Shown: piece after piece, positions 33,266-41,808 of the stretch
Layout of the letters: each line of letters opens with the position of its first letter
Position numbering within the stretch: position 1 is the stretch's first letter
Source of the DNA: an uncultured Pseudomonadales bacterium
GTDB taxonomy: Bacteria; Pseudomonadota; Gammaproteobacteria; Pseudomonadales; Pseudohongiellaceae
NCBI GenBank assembly: GCA_938091935.1
Contig: CALKNV010000006.1
Coordinates: forward strand, 1 to 49,265
DNA length: 49,265 bases
Direction of reading: 5' to 3'
Notes under the pieces: model-generated
What the model was told of the DNA's origin: nothing
Seen by the model: the letters and a program-made list of their open reading frames with translations, nothing else
Database searches by the model: none
Program-made: the position numbers and the translations under genes

Positions 33266-34318
33266 GTCAGTATTCGGCAACTGTTGCTCACGCTCATCCG
33301 TTGGCAGCTCCGCCAGCTCCTGCACACGTCTATAGAATTGGCCAAGATCACCCTCAGCCTGCTGTAACAGGCTGTCGAAAGCCGGCACCAGGTCGTTGTA
33401 AGAAGCAACGGTGGACAGCTGGGCATTGTTCAGCTCTCTCGCAAACCAGACGTCATAGCCTTCATAGCCTGCCCAGCTCTCTTTGAGATCCTCATATGCT
33501 GCGCGCAGAGTCTGCTGCAGCACTTTCTTTTGTTCACGTTTCTGAGTTTCCGGGCTGTCGCTGCTGTACAGCACTTCGAATTGTTCCTGCCAGTGCGAAA
33601 TCAGGGCAACAAATTCCGCCTGGCGTGCGAGATTCTGTTCCGCATCAAGGTATAGCTGCTGCTTGCCAAGTGCCTGTGCCCAGCGGCGAATGCCTTCTCG
33701 CTCTACGGCGGTGGCAAAGCTTTCATTGAAAGTCGTGTCACCAGGCGCAAACACCACCTGGTGGGCCAGTTCATGAAATATGAGGCCAGCCAATTGATGG
33801 TCAGAACGGTTCACGACAGAACTGAGTAAGGAGTCATCAAACCAGCCCAGAGTGGAATAGGCATCGACTCCGCCGGTATAAACATCGAAACCTTCCTGCT
33901 CGAGTTCGCGGGCGTAGGCTACGGCACTACTTTCCGAAAAGTAACCCCGATAGGAAACACAGCCGGCGATGGGATAACACCAGTTAACCGCCTGGGTTGA
34001 AAACTCCGGCGCAGCAAACACGTTCCACACCACATGCTCCCGACCCAGATCCACGTAGGTGGAATAGTTATCCGCCACCGGCAGCTGCAGTTCCTGAGCG
34101 GCAAATTCACGGATTTGCAGTACCAGTTCAAACTGTTCCCGCAATTCTGCTGGCAACTGCGGATCCTGCAGCAGGCCTTCGATTTTTTCCCGGCTGATCA
34201 GTATTGCCAGTTGCCCTCGAGCGGCCTGGGAATAATAGGACACGGTCTCACAGGAAATCAGGAGTATGGACAGGCCGATGAGTACAACAAACTTGAGGGT
34301 TGTGCGAATGCTTATCAT
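33233..34318 (-). CDS. Lipoprotein metallopeptidase, predicted aminopeptidase (PF10023 type)
   Basis: This 361-aa protein has a signal peptide with lipobox 'LLISC' (lipidated Cys near residue 23). It then carries the zinc motif 'FHELAHQVVF' (HExxH form) and a downstream glutamate in 'FNESFATAVEREGIRRW' that completes the gluzincin-like site. It is classed as a putative aminopeptidase, and the lipobox implies attachment to an envelope membrane. The predicted zinc ligands are all present. The 5' end follows yjbQ after 12 nt on the same strand, and the 3' end overlaps the TPR gene by 33 nt. Confidence 0.88.
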   Translation of the reverse strand: MISIRTTLKFVVLIGLSILLISCETVSYYSQAARGQLAILISREKIEGLLQDPQLPAELREQFELVLQIREFAAQELQLPVADNYSTYVDLGREHVVWNVFAAPEFSTQAVNWCYPIAGCVSYRGYFSESSAVAYARELEQEGFDVYTGGVDAYSTLGWFDDSLLSSVVNRSDHQLAGLIFHELAHQVVFAPGDTTFNESFATAVEREGIRRWAQALGKQQLYLDAEQNLARQAEFVALISHWQEQFEVLYSSDSPETQKREQKKVLQQTLRAAYEDLKESWAGYEGYDVWFARELNNAQLSTVASYNDLVPAFDSLLQQAEGDLGQFYRRVQELAELPTDEREQQLPNTDLLARETAFQI

Positions 34319-34330
34319 GATTGCAGCAGC

Positions 34331-34774
34331 TTACGCGCGCTCCTCTTCCAGGGACTCCTGCCCCTGCATAGTGACAACCAGCGTTCGCCCACCCGCAGCA
34401 TTGCGATGCTCTCCAAGGTAAAGCCCCTGCCAGGTTCCTAGCTGCAGTCTACCCTGGCTGACCGGAACCGTAAGCTCGCAGCCGAGCAGGCCAGATTTGA
34501 TATGGGCAGGCATATCATCCGGCCCTTCATAGGTATGTTGATAATAGCTCGCACCCTCTGGAGCAAGCTCGTTGAAATGCGCTTCCATATCGCTGCGCAC
34601 TGTGGAATCGGCATTCTCATTGATACTAAGAGAAGCTGAGGTGTGCTGCAGGTGGAAATGCGCAAGTCCGATCGCAATTTGCCTGAGTTCAGGAAGCTGT
34701 TGCGTAACTTCTGCTGTAATGAGATGAAAGCCCCGCGGTCTCGCCTGCAACTGAATGCGCTTCTGAATCCACAT
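34331..34774 (-). CDS. yjbQ: YjbQ family protein (UPF0047)
   Basis: This 147-aa protein of the YjbQ/UPF0047 family has the diagnostic 'LQHTSASLSINENAD' and, later, 'DDMPAHIKSGLLGCELTVPV' and 'TWQGLYLGEHRN'. It folds as a small beta sandwich trimer; E. coli YjbQ shows weak thiamine-phosphate synthase activity, whose biological meaning is uncertain. The longer in-frame start at 34807 would overlap the glutamine cyclotransferase gene; ATG 34774 leaves a 7-nt gap and fits the family start ('WIQKRIQLQARPRG'). Confidence 0.92.
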   Translation of the reverse strand: MWIQKRIQLQARPRGFHLITAEVTQQLPELRQIAIGLAHFHLQHTSASLSINENADSTVRSDMEAHFNELAPEGASYYQHTYEGPDDMPAHIKSGLLGCELTVPVSQGRLQLGTWQGLYLGEHRNAAGGRTLVVTMQGQESLEEERA

Positions 34775-34781
34775 AGATGAA

Positions 34782-35537
34782 TCAGGGGCCAAGCACTTCG
34801 ATTTCAAATAAATGGGCCCAGTGTTTGCCGGTCACAAATAGACGTTCGGTATCCGCATCCCATGCAATGCCGTTGAGTACAGCTTCAGAACTACCAAGTT
34901 CGGTCATCGTTGATAGACCAGTCAGGTCAACTACCGAATTGACTCTGCCGGTTGCCGGATCGATGCGCAGGATGAAATCGGTTTGCCAGACGTTGGCCCA
35001 CACTTCGCCATTGATATATTCCAGCTCATTCAGATTGGGAATAGGCGAGCCATTAAGAGTGACGTCGACTGACCTGAGCGGTGCAAAAGTCTCTGGATCC
35101 ATAAACTGTAACCGCGCTGAACCATCACTTAGAATAAGCTGCTCACCGTCATAGGCCAGGCCCCAACCTTCAGTAGCATTGTAGTGAGTCTCTAACTGGT
35201 CAAAGCTGTGCTTGTCATACACGAATACCATGTGGGACTGCCAGGTAAGCTGGTAGATCTTGTCACCTACCACTTCGATACCTTCACCAAAATAGCGCTG
35301 ACTCAGTGACTTGGTCATGAGTTCACTCGCATCTTCGAGGTTCAACTTGCTGAGCTTGGATAAGCCTCGCTTGCCCGTGCCCTCATAGAGAAAACCCTCG
35401 TGATAGAACAGGCCCTGGGTGAACGAAGTGATATCGTGGGGATAGGTATTCACGACCCGATAGCCGTAGCGCACCGGATCCTCTTGCGCACAAGCGTGTG
35501 GAGCAATAACACAAAGAATCAGAAATAAAATTCGCAT
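34782..35537 (-). CDS. Glutamine cyclotransferase, periplasmic
   Basis: This 251-aa exported protein has a signal peptide ending '...CVIAPHACA' and then the beta-propeller glutaminyl-peptide cyclotransferase domain ('VVNTYPHDITSFTQGLFYHE' and 'LYEGTGKRGLSKL', also 'GWGLAYDGEQLILSDGSA' and 'LNGIAWD'). The enzyme converts N-terminal glutamine to pyroglutamate; the family is the plant/bacterial type. It starts at ATG 35537; an in-frame TTG at 35558 is less likely. It lies in a minus-strand run with yjbQ and the metallopeptidase. Confidence 0.9.
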   Translation of the reverse strand: MRILFLILCVIAPHACAQEDPVRYGYRVVNTYPHDITSFTQGLFYHEGFLYEGTGKRGLSKLSKLNLEDASELMTKSLSQRYFGEGIEVVGDKIYQLTWQSHMVFVYDKHSFDQLETHYNATEGWGLAYDGEQLILSDGSARLQFMDPETFAPLRSVDVTLNGSPIPNLNELEYINGEVWANVWQTDFILRIDPATGRVNSVVDLTGLSTMTELGSSEAVLNGIAWDADTERLFVTGKHWAHLFEIEVLGP

Positions 35538-35707
35538 AGTTTGCAATACCGCGGTCAAGGGTCGCTGTTATAGAATATTCGATGCTAGCCAGTGCTATTG
35601 AGTACTAACGAGCACTAAAAAGTCCCGTAGCCTTTTAACCCCGACATGGGCCAGAAAGATTCTACGAAGGCTATTTCATAAGACCCACAGCTCACAAGGA
35701 GTATTCC

Positions 35708-36055
35708 ATGTCAGCAGACTGCCTCTTCTGCAAAATTATCGCAGGCGATATACCCTCTAACAAGGTCTATTCCGACGAGCATGTGTATGCTTTCCACGAT
35801 ATTAATCCAGCCGCACCGACTCATGTGCTGGTTATCCCAAAAAAACATCTCTCTGCCGTAAATGACGGCGGGGAAGAAAACGAGGCGTTGCTCGGTAAAC
35901 TATTGCTTGCCGCGAACAAAATTGCGGCCGAGCTCGAGCTCGCCGACGACGGGTTTCGCTACGTGATCAACACGGGGAACGACGGCGGCCAGACTGTGTT
36001 TCACTTGCACCTGCATATTTTAGGTGGCCGTGCTCTCAGTTGGCCGCCGGGCTAA
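35708..36055 (+). CDS. HIT-family nucleotide hydrolase (HinT-like)
   Basis: This 115-aa protein has the histidine triad 'QTVFHLHLHILGG' (HLHLH) and the N-terminal 'CLFCKIIAGDIPSNKVY', typical of HinT, a purine nucleoside phosphoramidase acting on adenosine-5'-phosphoramidates. CxxC in the N-terminus ('CLFC') resembles the zinc pair of some HIT proteins, but the other ligands are not visible. AAGGAG lies six bases before the ATG. It ends two bases from the convergent mtnA. Confidence 0.94.
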   Translation: MSADCLFCKIIAGDIPSNKVYSDEHVYAFHDINPAAPTHVLVIPKKHLSAVNDGGEENEALLGKLLLAANKIAAELELADDGFRYVINTGNDGGQTVFHLHLHILGGRALSWPPG

Positions 36056-36057
36056 AC

Positions 36058-37146
36058 CTACCCCGGATCCAGCAGGGTGGCAATCGCTTCGCTGTTGGCC
36101 GCTACCACGCCCCGCTCGGTGACGAGAGACGTCACCAGCCTGGCGGGCGTTACATCGAATCCGGGGTTACTGACCTGCACCCCCTCCGGAGCGACCCTGA
36201 CACTGGCAATCAGGCCATCTGCTGTTCGGCCCGGCATGTCGGTGACCTCCCCTGGCGCTCTCTCTTCAATCGGAATCTGATTAACCCCCGCTTCCAGCGC
36301 AAAATCGATGGAAGACAAAGGCAAGGCGACATAAAAAGGAATCTGGTTATCAAAAGCTGCCAGCGCCTTTAGGTAAGTACCAATTTTGTTGCATACATCG
36401 CCGTTGCGCGCGGTGCGATCGCTACCAACGACGCAGAGATCGACTTGTCCGGCCTGCATCAGGTGACCACCGGCATTATCGACTATGAGACTATGGGGAA
36501 TGCCAGCTTGCCCCAGTTCCCAGCAAGTCAGCGCGGCACCCTGATTGCGAGGTCGGGTTTCGTCCACCCAGACATGCAGGGGAATATCGCGCTCTGCACT
36601 CTTGTACACAACAGACAGGGCAGTGCCCCAGTCTACCGTGGCCAGGGCGCCAGCGTTGCAGTGGGTCAAAATATTGAGGTGATCCTGGCTACCGCGCTTT
36701 TCCTGCCAGAGACTCTCTACCAGGTCTGCCCCGTGATCACCGATGGCCTCGCAGATTGCGATGTCTTCCTTTTCCATGAGCTGGGCAAGCTCAAGCGCCT
36801 GCAAGACTCTCGACTCTGATGCCACAGGCTCCAGCGCATCACGGCAGCGGTCCAGCGCCCACTGCAGATTCACAGCGGTAGGTCGAGTCGCAGCCAGGGC
36901 AGCACAGGCGTGCTCCAGGGATTGCACATCTTCGCGCAACGCCAAATACACACCATAGGCAGCTGTCACCCCGATAAGCGGCGCGCCGCGTACCTGCATG
37001 GATTCAATGGCGTGACAGGCGGCTTCCATATTTGTCAGGTTAAGCACTTGGAATTCGTGCGGGAGCCGGGTTTGATCCACCACATGCACCTGATCGGTCT
37101 CAACGTCATACCAGATGCTCTGCATGTGTTCGCCATCGATGATCAT
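36058..37146 (-). CDS. mtnA: 5-methylthioribose-1-phosphate isomerase (MtnA family)
   Basis: This 362-aa enzyme belongs to the MtnA/eIF2B-related isomerase family and converts 5-methylthioribose-1-phosphate to the ribulose form (aldose-ketose isomerisation). The catalytic pair is visible: Cys163 in 'ILTHCNAGALAT' and Asp243 in 'VVGSDRTARNGDV'; 'QVRGAPLIGVTAAYG' near residue 51 is the phosphate-binding region. ATG 37146 has AGGTG about 8 nt upstream; a second in-frame ATG at 37125 is possible. It lies 48 nt downstream of the aldolase/SDR fusion gene and is likely co-transcribed. This placement suggests salvage of 5'-methylthioadenosine or 5'-deoxyadenosine by the DHAP-shunt type of route. Confidence 0.92.
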   Translation of the reverse strand: MIIDGEHMQSIWYDVETDQVHVVDQTRLPHEFQVLNLTNMEAACHAIESMQVRGAPLIGVTAAYGVYLALREDVQSLEHACAALAATRPTAVNLQWALDRCRDALEPVASESRVLQALELAQLMEKEDIAICEAIGDHGADLVESLWQEKRGSQDHLNILTHCNAGALATVDWGTALSVVYKSAERDIPLHVWVDETRPRNQGAALTCWELGQAGIPHSLIVDNAGGHLMQAGQVDLCVVGSDRTARNGDVCNKIGTYLKALAAFDNQIPFYVALPLSSIDFALEAGVNQIPIEERAPGEVTDMPGRTADGLIASVRVAPEGVQVSNPGFDVTPARLVTSLVTERGVVAANSEAIATLLDPG

Positions 37147-37194
37147 GATGCAATCACCTGCCGTTCATTCAGTAGGCACTGCAGGCAGGCGCAA

Positions 37195-39180
37195 TCAGAT
37201 AACACGATCGTTACCGCCATCAACCGGAATCTGGGCTCCAGTGGTCTTGTCAAACTGCGCACTCAACAGGGCCGCCACAGTCTCAGCGACATCCGACGCC
37301 CGCAGCTCCGTACCCAAAACATTTGCGCGTTTGTACTCTTCTACGGAAATACCATAGTGCGCTGCGCGACTGGCAAGCACCTCATCGGTCCAGATTGCGG
37401 TGTCATATACCGCGTTGGGATGCACGGTGTTGACGCGAATCCCTTTGCCACCCCATTCCAGCGCGGCGATGCGTGCGAGCTGGGCAAGTCCGGCTTTCGC
37501 GACCGAATAGGCAGCAGCACCAGGGCCAGGCGCCGGAACATTCTTGGAACCAACGAAAACCACTGCGGGATCGAAGCCCTGACTCAGATAAGGTGCGCTG
37601 GCCCGCAGCAACTTCATGTGCGCACTGAGATTGATATCCAGCGACTGCTGCCAGCGCGCATCATCCATTTCAGCGATCGCGGCGCTGGCGGGAAAACTGC
37701 CGGCATTGCTTACCAGCAGATCCAACCCGCCAAACAATCGGACCACTTCGAGCAGGGCGGACGCGATGGCGCTGTCATCTGTGATATCGCACTGCAGTGC
37801 AAGCGCAGCATCATCCAATGACGCATCTGCCGCAGGAAAACTGATATCTAGGGCTACCACCACAGCACCGCGGGCGGCCAAGGCAGCCACGCAAGCCGCG
37901 CCGATGCCAGAGGCGGCGCCGGTCACAATTGCAACTTTACCCTCCAGTTCCGGGCTGGACGCCGCCGACTTCAATTTGGCCTGTTCCAGCTCCCAGTATT
38001 CAACATCGAACAAGTCCTGCCTGGGTAAGGCGGTCCAGCCATCCAGCGCTTCCCCCTGCTGAATAGCGGCAATCGTGTGCTGGGTAATGTCGGCAACAAT
38101 CTGCAGTCGCTTGTTATTGGCCGCCAGGTAAAGCATGCCTTTGCCGAGCCAGACGCCATAACGGGGCATCAGGTCCAGGCGCTCATGGTGATCCGCGCTA
38201 TGGCTGTCGAAGTAGTTCTGATATTGGGATGAAAACTCCTCCAGCCCTGCCAGCAAATCGTTTTCGAATACGGCCCCAAAGGGTTTGGCGTGAATTGTAT
38301 GATCCGGGGTGAGCGGCCCCCGCTGAAGCAGCTCTGCCGCATTGTCGAGAGCAGCGAAACCAGAGGCTGGCGCTGAGATATCGGTGCGCAGCAGCAGCGG
38401 AGACCCGAGTAAGGTTCCGGCGTGCTTCCTGAGCATTGCGACTTGTTCGGCGTCCGCCGCCTGCCAACTGGACTGGGACGAAGCCAGACTCTCACTCTCA
38501 CTCGCATTCGCTGCCAGATATTCCTCAGCCCGAGTCACCAGCTCGATCATATTGCCGTAACTCTGCGCCGCCTCTTCGTGGAAAGTAAAGATGCCGTGAT
38601 GCAGCAACACGATGCCCTTGATCGAATCCCAGTCGATACTCGCTGTGGCTTCAGCAACCTGCTGCGCCAGGATGAACCCCGGCATCACGTAGGGCAGGAT
38701 CAGCACCTCATCGCCGTAGAGTTCAGCAAGCCTGGCCTCGCCGTCCGGTGTATTGCTAAGGGTCACCACCGCATCGGCATGGCTATGATCAACATATTTG
38801 AGGGGTATCAGTGCGTGCAGGATTGCCTCAACCGAGGGTGTTGGCCCCTTCGGGTCCAACAGGGCCAGGCGCAACTCGCGCATCATGTCTGTATCAGAAA
38901 GATGCTGTAGCTGACCAAGTCGCTGCAGGTAGGCCAGATCTACCGGCGGAAAGCCCGGCACTTCAATGGTGCGCAAATCCCAGCCTGAGCCTTTCACATA
39001 CAGCGCTGGAATTGCGTCACCGAACACATTCAGAAACGGTGCTTTGACGGAAGTATTGCCGCCACCGTGCAGCACCAGGTTGGAATCAGCGCCGAGTAAT
39101 TGGGAGCTGTAGACGCGCAGTTCGACTTCAGACTGCGCTGCCGCAGCTGCGGCGTCAGGGTTTTGCCAGCGGTTTTTCAT
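37195..39180 (-). CDS. Bifunctional class II aldolase / short-chain dehydrogenase
   Basis: This is a 661-aa fusion. The N-terminal class II aldolase/adducin domain (to about residue 400) has the phosphate motif 'HGGGNTSVK' (38-46), the zinc histidines H132 and H134 in 'DHSHADAV', and 'LLHHGIFTFHEEA' (about 193-204). The C-terminal SDR domain has 'VTGAASGIGAAC' and the catalytic Y558-S-V-A-K562. This order matches the RhaEW/YuxG type, which cleaves rhamnulose-1-phosphate to DHAP and lactaldehyde and then oxidises the aldehyde. Here the partner gene is mtnA, so 5-methylthioribulose-1-phosphate or 5-deoxyribulose-1-phosphate may be the substrate. GGAAG lies close before ATG 39180. Confidence 0.9.
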   Translation of the reverse strand: MKNRWQNPDAAAAAAQSEVELRVYSSQLLGADSNLVLHGGGNTSVKAPFLNVFGDAIPALYVKGSGWDLRTIEVPGFPPVDLAYLQRLGQLQHLSDTDMMRELRLALLDPKGPTPSVEAILHALIPLKYVDHSHADAVVTLSNTPDGEARLAELYGDEVLILPYVMPGFILAQQVAEATASIDWDSIKGIVLLHHGIFTFHEEAAQSYGNMIELVTRAEEYLAANASESESLASSQSSWQAADAEQVAMLRKHAGTLLGSPLLLRTDISAPASGFAALDNAAELLQRGPLTPDHTIHAKPFGAVFENDLLAGLEEFSSQYQNYFDSHSADHHERLDLMPRYGVWLGKGMLYLAANNKRLQIVADITQHTIAAIQQGEALDGWTALPRQDLFDVEYWELEQAKLKSAASSPELEGKVAIVTGAASGIGAACVAALAARGAVVVALDISFPAADASLDDAALALQCDITDDSAIASALLEVVRLFGGLDLLVSNAGSFPASAAIAEMDDARWQQSLDINLSAHMKLLRASAPYLSQGFDPAVVFVGSKNVPAPGPGAAAYSVAKAGLAQLARIAALEWGGKGIRVNTVHPNAVYDTAIWTDEVLASRAAHYGISVEEYKRANVLGTELRASDVAETVAALLSAQFDKTTGAQIPVDGGNDRVI

Positions 39181-39282
39181 GTCTTCCGGATTGGTTTAAT
39201 CAAATCAGAGCAAATAGATTCGTTCAGCAGCCCTTCACCTGTAGCGCCAGATTGTGGGCGCCCCCATTTATGGCTGAGCAAT

Positions 39283-39313
39283 AAAAAACGCACCATCTTG
39301 CGATGATGCGTCT
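39283..39313 (-). terminator. Intrinsic terminator of exbD
   Basis: On the minus strand GACGCATCAT pairs with ATGGTGCGT (one G:T) around CGCAAG and is followed by TTTTTT (39288-39283). It lies 28 nt past the exbD stop. Confidence 0.85.
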
Positions 39314-39340
39314 TTAGGAATTCAGACGATCGCGGTAGAG

Positions 39341-39760
39341 CTAGTTCGGTTCAACGATGGAGATATTCGCCATGCCGGCCTGCCTGGCTGCATCCATAAT
39401 CATAACCAGTGTAGCAACTTCAGACGAATTATCCGGCTGGATAATCACGGAAGCAGCGGGGTTCTCCGCCTTCAGCTGGTCAATATTGGAACGCACCTGA
39501 GTCGCGATAATCGGACGCGGGTTGCCGTTCAGGATGATCTCGTTATTGGGACCGATCTCGAACAGAATGTTCTTCTTGTCCGTGTCTTCCGGCGGTGTTT
39601 CGTTGTTGTTGTTGTCACTACTGGCCGCATTGATAGAGGTCTCAGACAAGAATGTGGCTGTCACCACAAAGAAGATCAACAGGATGAATACCACGTCCAA
39701 CATGGGCGTGAGATCGATCTTGGCGTCATCTTCCTTATGCTTACCGGAGATTTTTTTCAT
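39341..39760 (-). CDS. exbD: ExbD/TolR-family biopolymer transport protein
   Basis: This 139-aa inner-membrane protein has one membrane helix ('PMLDVVFILLIFFVVTATF') with the proton-pathway aspartate in 'LTPMLDVVF', then a periplasmic domain ending '...MIMDAARQAGMANISIVEP', the ExbD/TolR C-terminal motif. ExbD works with ExbB and TonB to power outer-membrane uptake. It is alone between a terminator and a TetR gene: no exbB, tonB or second exbD is present, unlike the common exbB-exbD-exbD-tonB order. A highly polar asparagine-rich segment (about residues 46-60) is unusual. AGGAAA precedes the ATG. Confidence 0.9.
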   Translation of the reverse strand: MKKISGKHKEDDAKIDLTPMLDVVFILLIFFVVTATFLSETSINAASSDNNNNETPPEDTDKKNILFEIGPNNEIILNGNPRPIIATQVRSNIDQLKAENPAASVIIQPDNSSEVATLVMIMDAARQAGMANISIVEPN

Positions 39761-39905
39761 TACAATTTCCTGGCACTTACTACTTCAAAGGACCGAGTAT
39801 ATCAGTGCTGGAACGAGAAACAAAAGCCCTAAGCGGGAACCGCAATATCCAGCCAGACCAAGTGTTACCTAACGTCTCACTTGGCCAGGTTGAATGCCTA
39901 ATTGA

Positions 39906-40493
39906 CTACTTCTTAAGGGAATTTATGGTGAATTTGATGAGATCTTCCAGCTGACGGGCATTCTTTCCTTCTCGAGAGCTAACCCGCAGGCCGTGTAGCA
40001 AATTCATCAGGATATCAGCGGCCGCCTCTTCTGAGACCCCCTTCTTAAACTTACCCTTCTTCTTCGCTTGCTTAAGGCGAACCAGCATGGGTTTGCGGAC
40101 ACCAGCCAGCGAGCTACGCACCATACGCTTCATGTCACGATCGTAGTTGATGCTTTCGCAGAGCGAGTTTACGAGCAGACAGCCCATGGCACGGTGCTTG
40201 TTACTGACACCTAATACAGACTCTTGAAAATAAGCCTCAATGGACTCCCAGGGTCCAAGTTCGTGATTCTTGAGGGATGCAGCAATGTGACTATCGGCAA
40301 TCTTGTTGTACTGATCGACGCATGATTTGAAGAATGTATCCTTATCACCGAAGGAGTTGTAAAGAGTTCCTCGATTTATGCCCGTGCAATCCAATAGTTT
40401 CTGGACCGAACTTGCTTCGTATCCTTCCTTCCAAAATTGCTCCATTGCATTAGTGAGAACTTTTGCTTCATCGAATTCAACTGGTCTTGCCAT
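39906..40493 (-). CDS. TetR-family transcription regulator
   Basis: This 195-aa protein has a TetR N-terminal helix-turn-helix ('FDEAKVLTNAMEQFWKEGYE', 'SSVQKLLDCTGINRGTLYNS', 'FGDKDTFF'), similar to the AcrR/YxaF-type. The ligand domain is helical with 'GCLLVNSLCE' and 'AADILMNLLHGLRV', as in the COMPACT/TetR-C subgroup. It should be a repressor of nearby genes, with its own promoter as a usual target. The neighbours are exbD downstream and DUF445 far upstream; the effector is unknown. Confidence 0.93.
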   Translation of the reverse strand: MARPVEFDEAKVLTNAMEQFWKEGYEASSVQKLLDCTGINRGTLYNSFGDKDTFFKSCVDQYNKIADSHIAASLKNHELGPWESIEAYFQESVLGVSNKHRAMGCLLVNSLCESINYDRDMKRMVRSSLAGVRKPMLVRLKQAKKKGKFKKGVSEEAAADILMNLLHGLRVSSREGKNARQLEDLIKFTINSLKK

Positions 40494-40954
40494 TTTATTT
40501 GCTCAATATCCTGTAATTTACCGTTTGTAGTGAGATTTCTGCGTGTCTGCCGTCATCGGTACTGCTGCAAACTCGCAAAACTAATATTTTTGACGCATTG
40601 TTTTGATGCCAAAAAAAATCACTGCCAGGCAGTGAATTCAGAATTCCCGGCGTCGCGGGGGTGCTAGTATATTACAGCGAATCCGGATTTACATCATCCG
40701 ATTCCAAAAAAAAAGCGGACATCAGTGAGCAGTCAGAATGTCACTTCGATCCAAATTTTACAATGCCATTATGGCTGCATCGGGCCAGAACTGCGATGCG
40801 CGTCGCGACGTGACCCAATTTTATCCAAACCATTCCTGACGAATCAGTATAAAACACGATTGAGCATATATTGAATGTCGATTCAAGTATGTCATTGTGG
40901 GCCAATTGATCAGTTTTTAAACAGCGTGTTGGCAGATCTTCCAGCTGAAAGCAG
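40494..40954. other. Intergenic region with minus-strand terminator and palindrome
   Basis: No gene of convincing length is seen in these 461 bases. From right to left, on the minus strand, it holds the DUF445 3' flank, a perfect 10-bp palindrome CGTCGCGACG (40801-40810), a promoter-like TTCAAT/TATACT pair at about 40885-40853, a T9 run (40706-40714) and a strong terminator at 40611-40635. The first 110 bases are the promoter region of the TetR gene. A small RNA or long 3' UTR ending at 40611 is possible. Confidence 0.45.
40611..40635 (-). terminator. Intrinsic terminator on the minus strand
   Basis: TCACTGC pairs with GCAGTGA around a three-base loop, and on the minus strand eight T residues follow (40618-40611). 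It lies 320 nt past the DUF445 stop, far from any recognised gene end. Confidence 0.82.
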
Positions 40955-41776
40955 TTACATGGACCAATTGTTAACTATTGTGACCACGAGCCCCATCAAA
41001 CCGCCGAAGGCACAGCCCCAGACCACTAGCCAGCCCAGGTGTTTATGAATCATCTCTTGCACAATGTCTTTCACCATCCTGGGGGTCATTTGATTGAGGC
41101 GCTGCTCAATAAGTTCACTTACGGTGTCGCGAATCGATTCTTCATCCAGCGCATTTTTCATGGCGCCCTCTACCCGGGACTGAAACTCATCGTTAGCAAA
41201 CTGTTCTTTGAAGTATTCCCGCATGCGCTCAACAAATGGCGATTTCAGCGGGTTCAGCGCGTCTCTGCCTCCCAGCATCCCCAACATACCGGCGAATGAA
41301 GAGCCCATAATGACGTCCATCAGCGAATCGAAGGCCTTGTCCAGGTCGAGACTATCGATGGTGCCCTGAATCTGCTCGCCCAGTCGCTCAGAAGACTGCC
41401 CAGCACCATGGAAAAATGCCTCCAGGTCTCCGCGATTGAAGAACTGCTCCATGATCAGGTTGCGAATACCTTCTTTAAAGTCCTCGAAGCGCAACTGCAC
41501 CACACCGGACCCATACAGCCCCGGAACCCGCTCAAACAGCATATGTATCGCTAGCCAGTTGGTAATTCCCCCAGACAGGGCAAACAAGCCGGTATTGAGC
41601 ACAAACACCTGGGAAGTGCCCGACATCAAGTAGCCCACCGTCACAACGAGAACGGCGACGAAATTACTGACTAAACTCTTGTTGATAACTAACTCCTGCA
41701 ATACTTTTGGTGGCTGCTGTTGTTGACTGGCGCGAAACGAGGCGGAATCATAAATGAATCCGGTCGGCGTGGGCAA
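40955..41776 (-). CDS. DUF445 membrane protein
   Basis: This 273-aa protein has the DUF445 architecture. An N-terminal membrane helix pair ('LVSNFVAVLVVTVGYLM', 'NTGLFALSGGITNWLAIHML') carries the family motif 'GGITNWLAIHMLFE', a long amphipathic helical middle follows ('GIRNLIMEQFF', 'MREYFKEQFAND'), and the C-terminal helix is 'GWLVVWGCAFGGLMGLVV'. Its function is unknown. The start is uncertain: TTG 41776 has GGGTGA about 9 nt upstream and no ATG fits before the first helix. It follows the nitrilase-family gene after 32 nt and may share its transcript. Confidence 0.85.
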   Translation of the reverse strand: MPTPTGFIYDSASFRASQQQQPPKVLQELVINKSLVSNFVAVLVVTVGYLMSGTSQVFVLNTGLFALSGGITNWLAIHMLFERVPGLYGSGVVQLRFEDFKEGIRNLIMEQFFNRGDLEAFFHGAGQSSERLGEQIQGTIDSLDLDKAFDSLMDVIMGSSFAGMLGMLGGRDALNPLKSPFVERMREYFKEQFANDEFQSRVEGAMKNALDEESIRDTVSELIEQRLNQMTPRMVKDIVQEMIHKHLGWLVVWGCAFGGLMGLVVTIVNNWSM

Positions 41777-41808
41777 TATGATATGTCACCCGCATTCAGG
41801 GCAAACGC

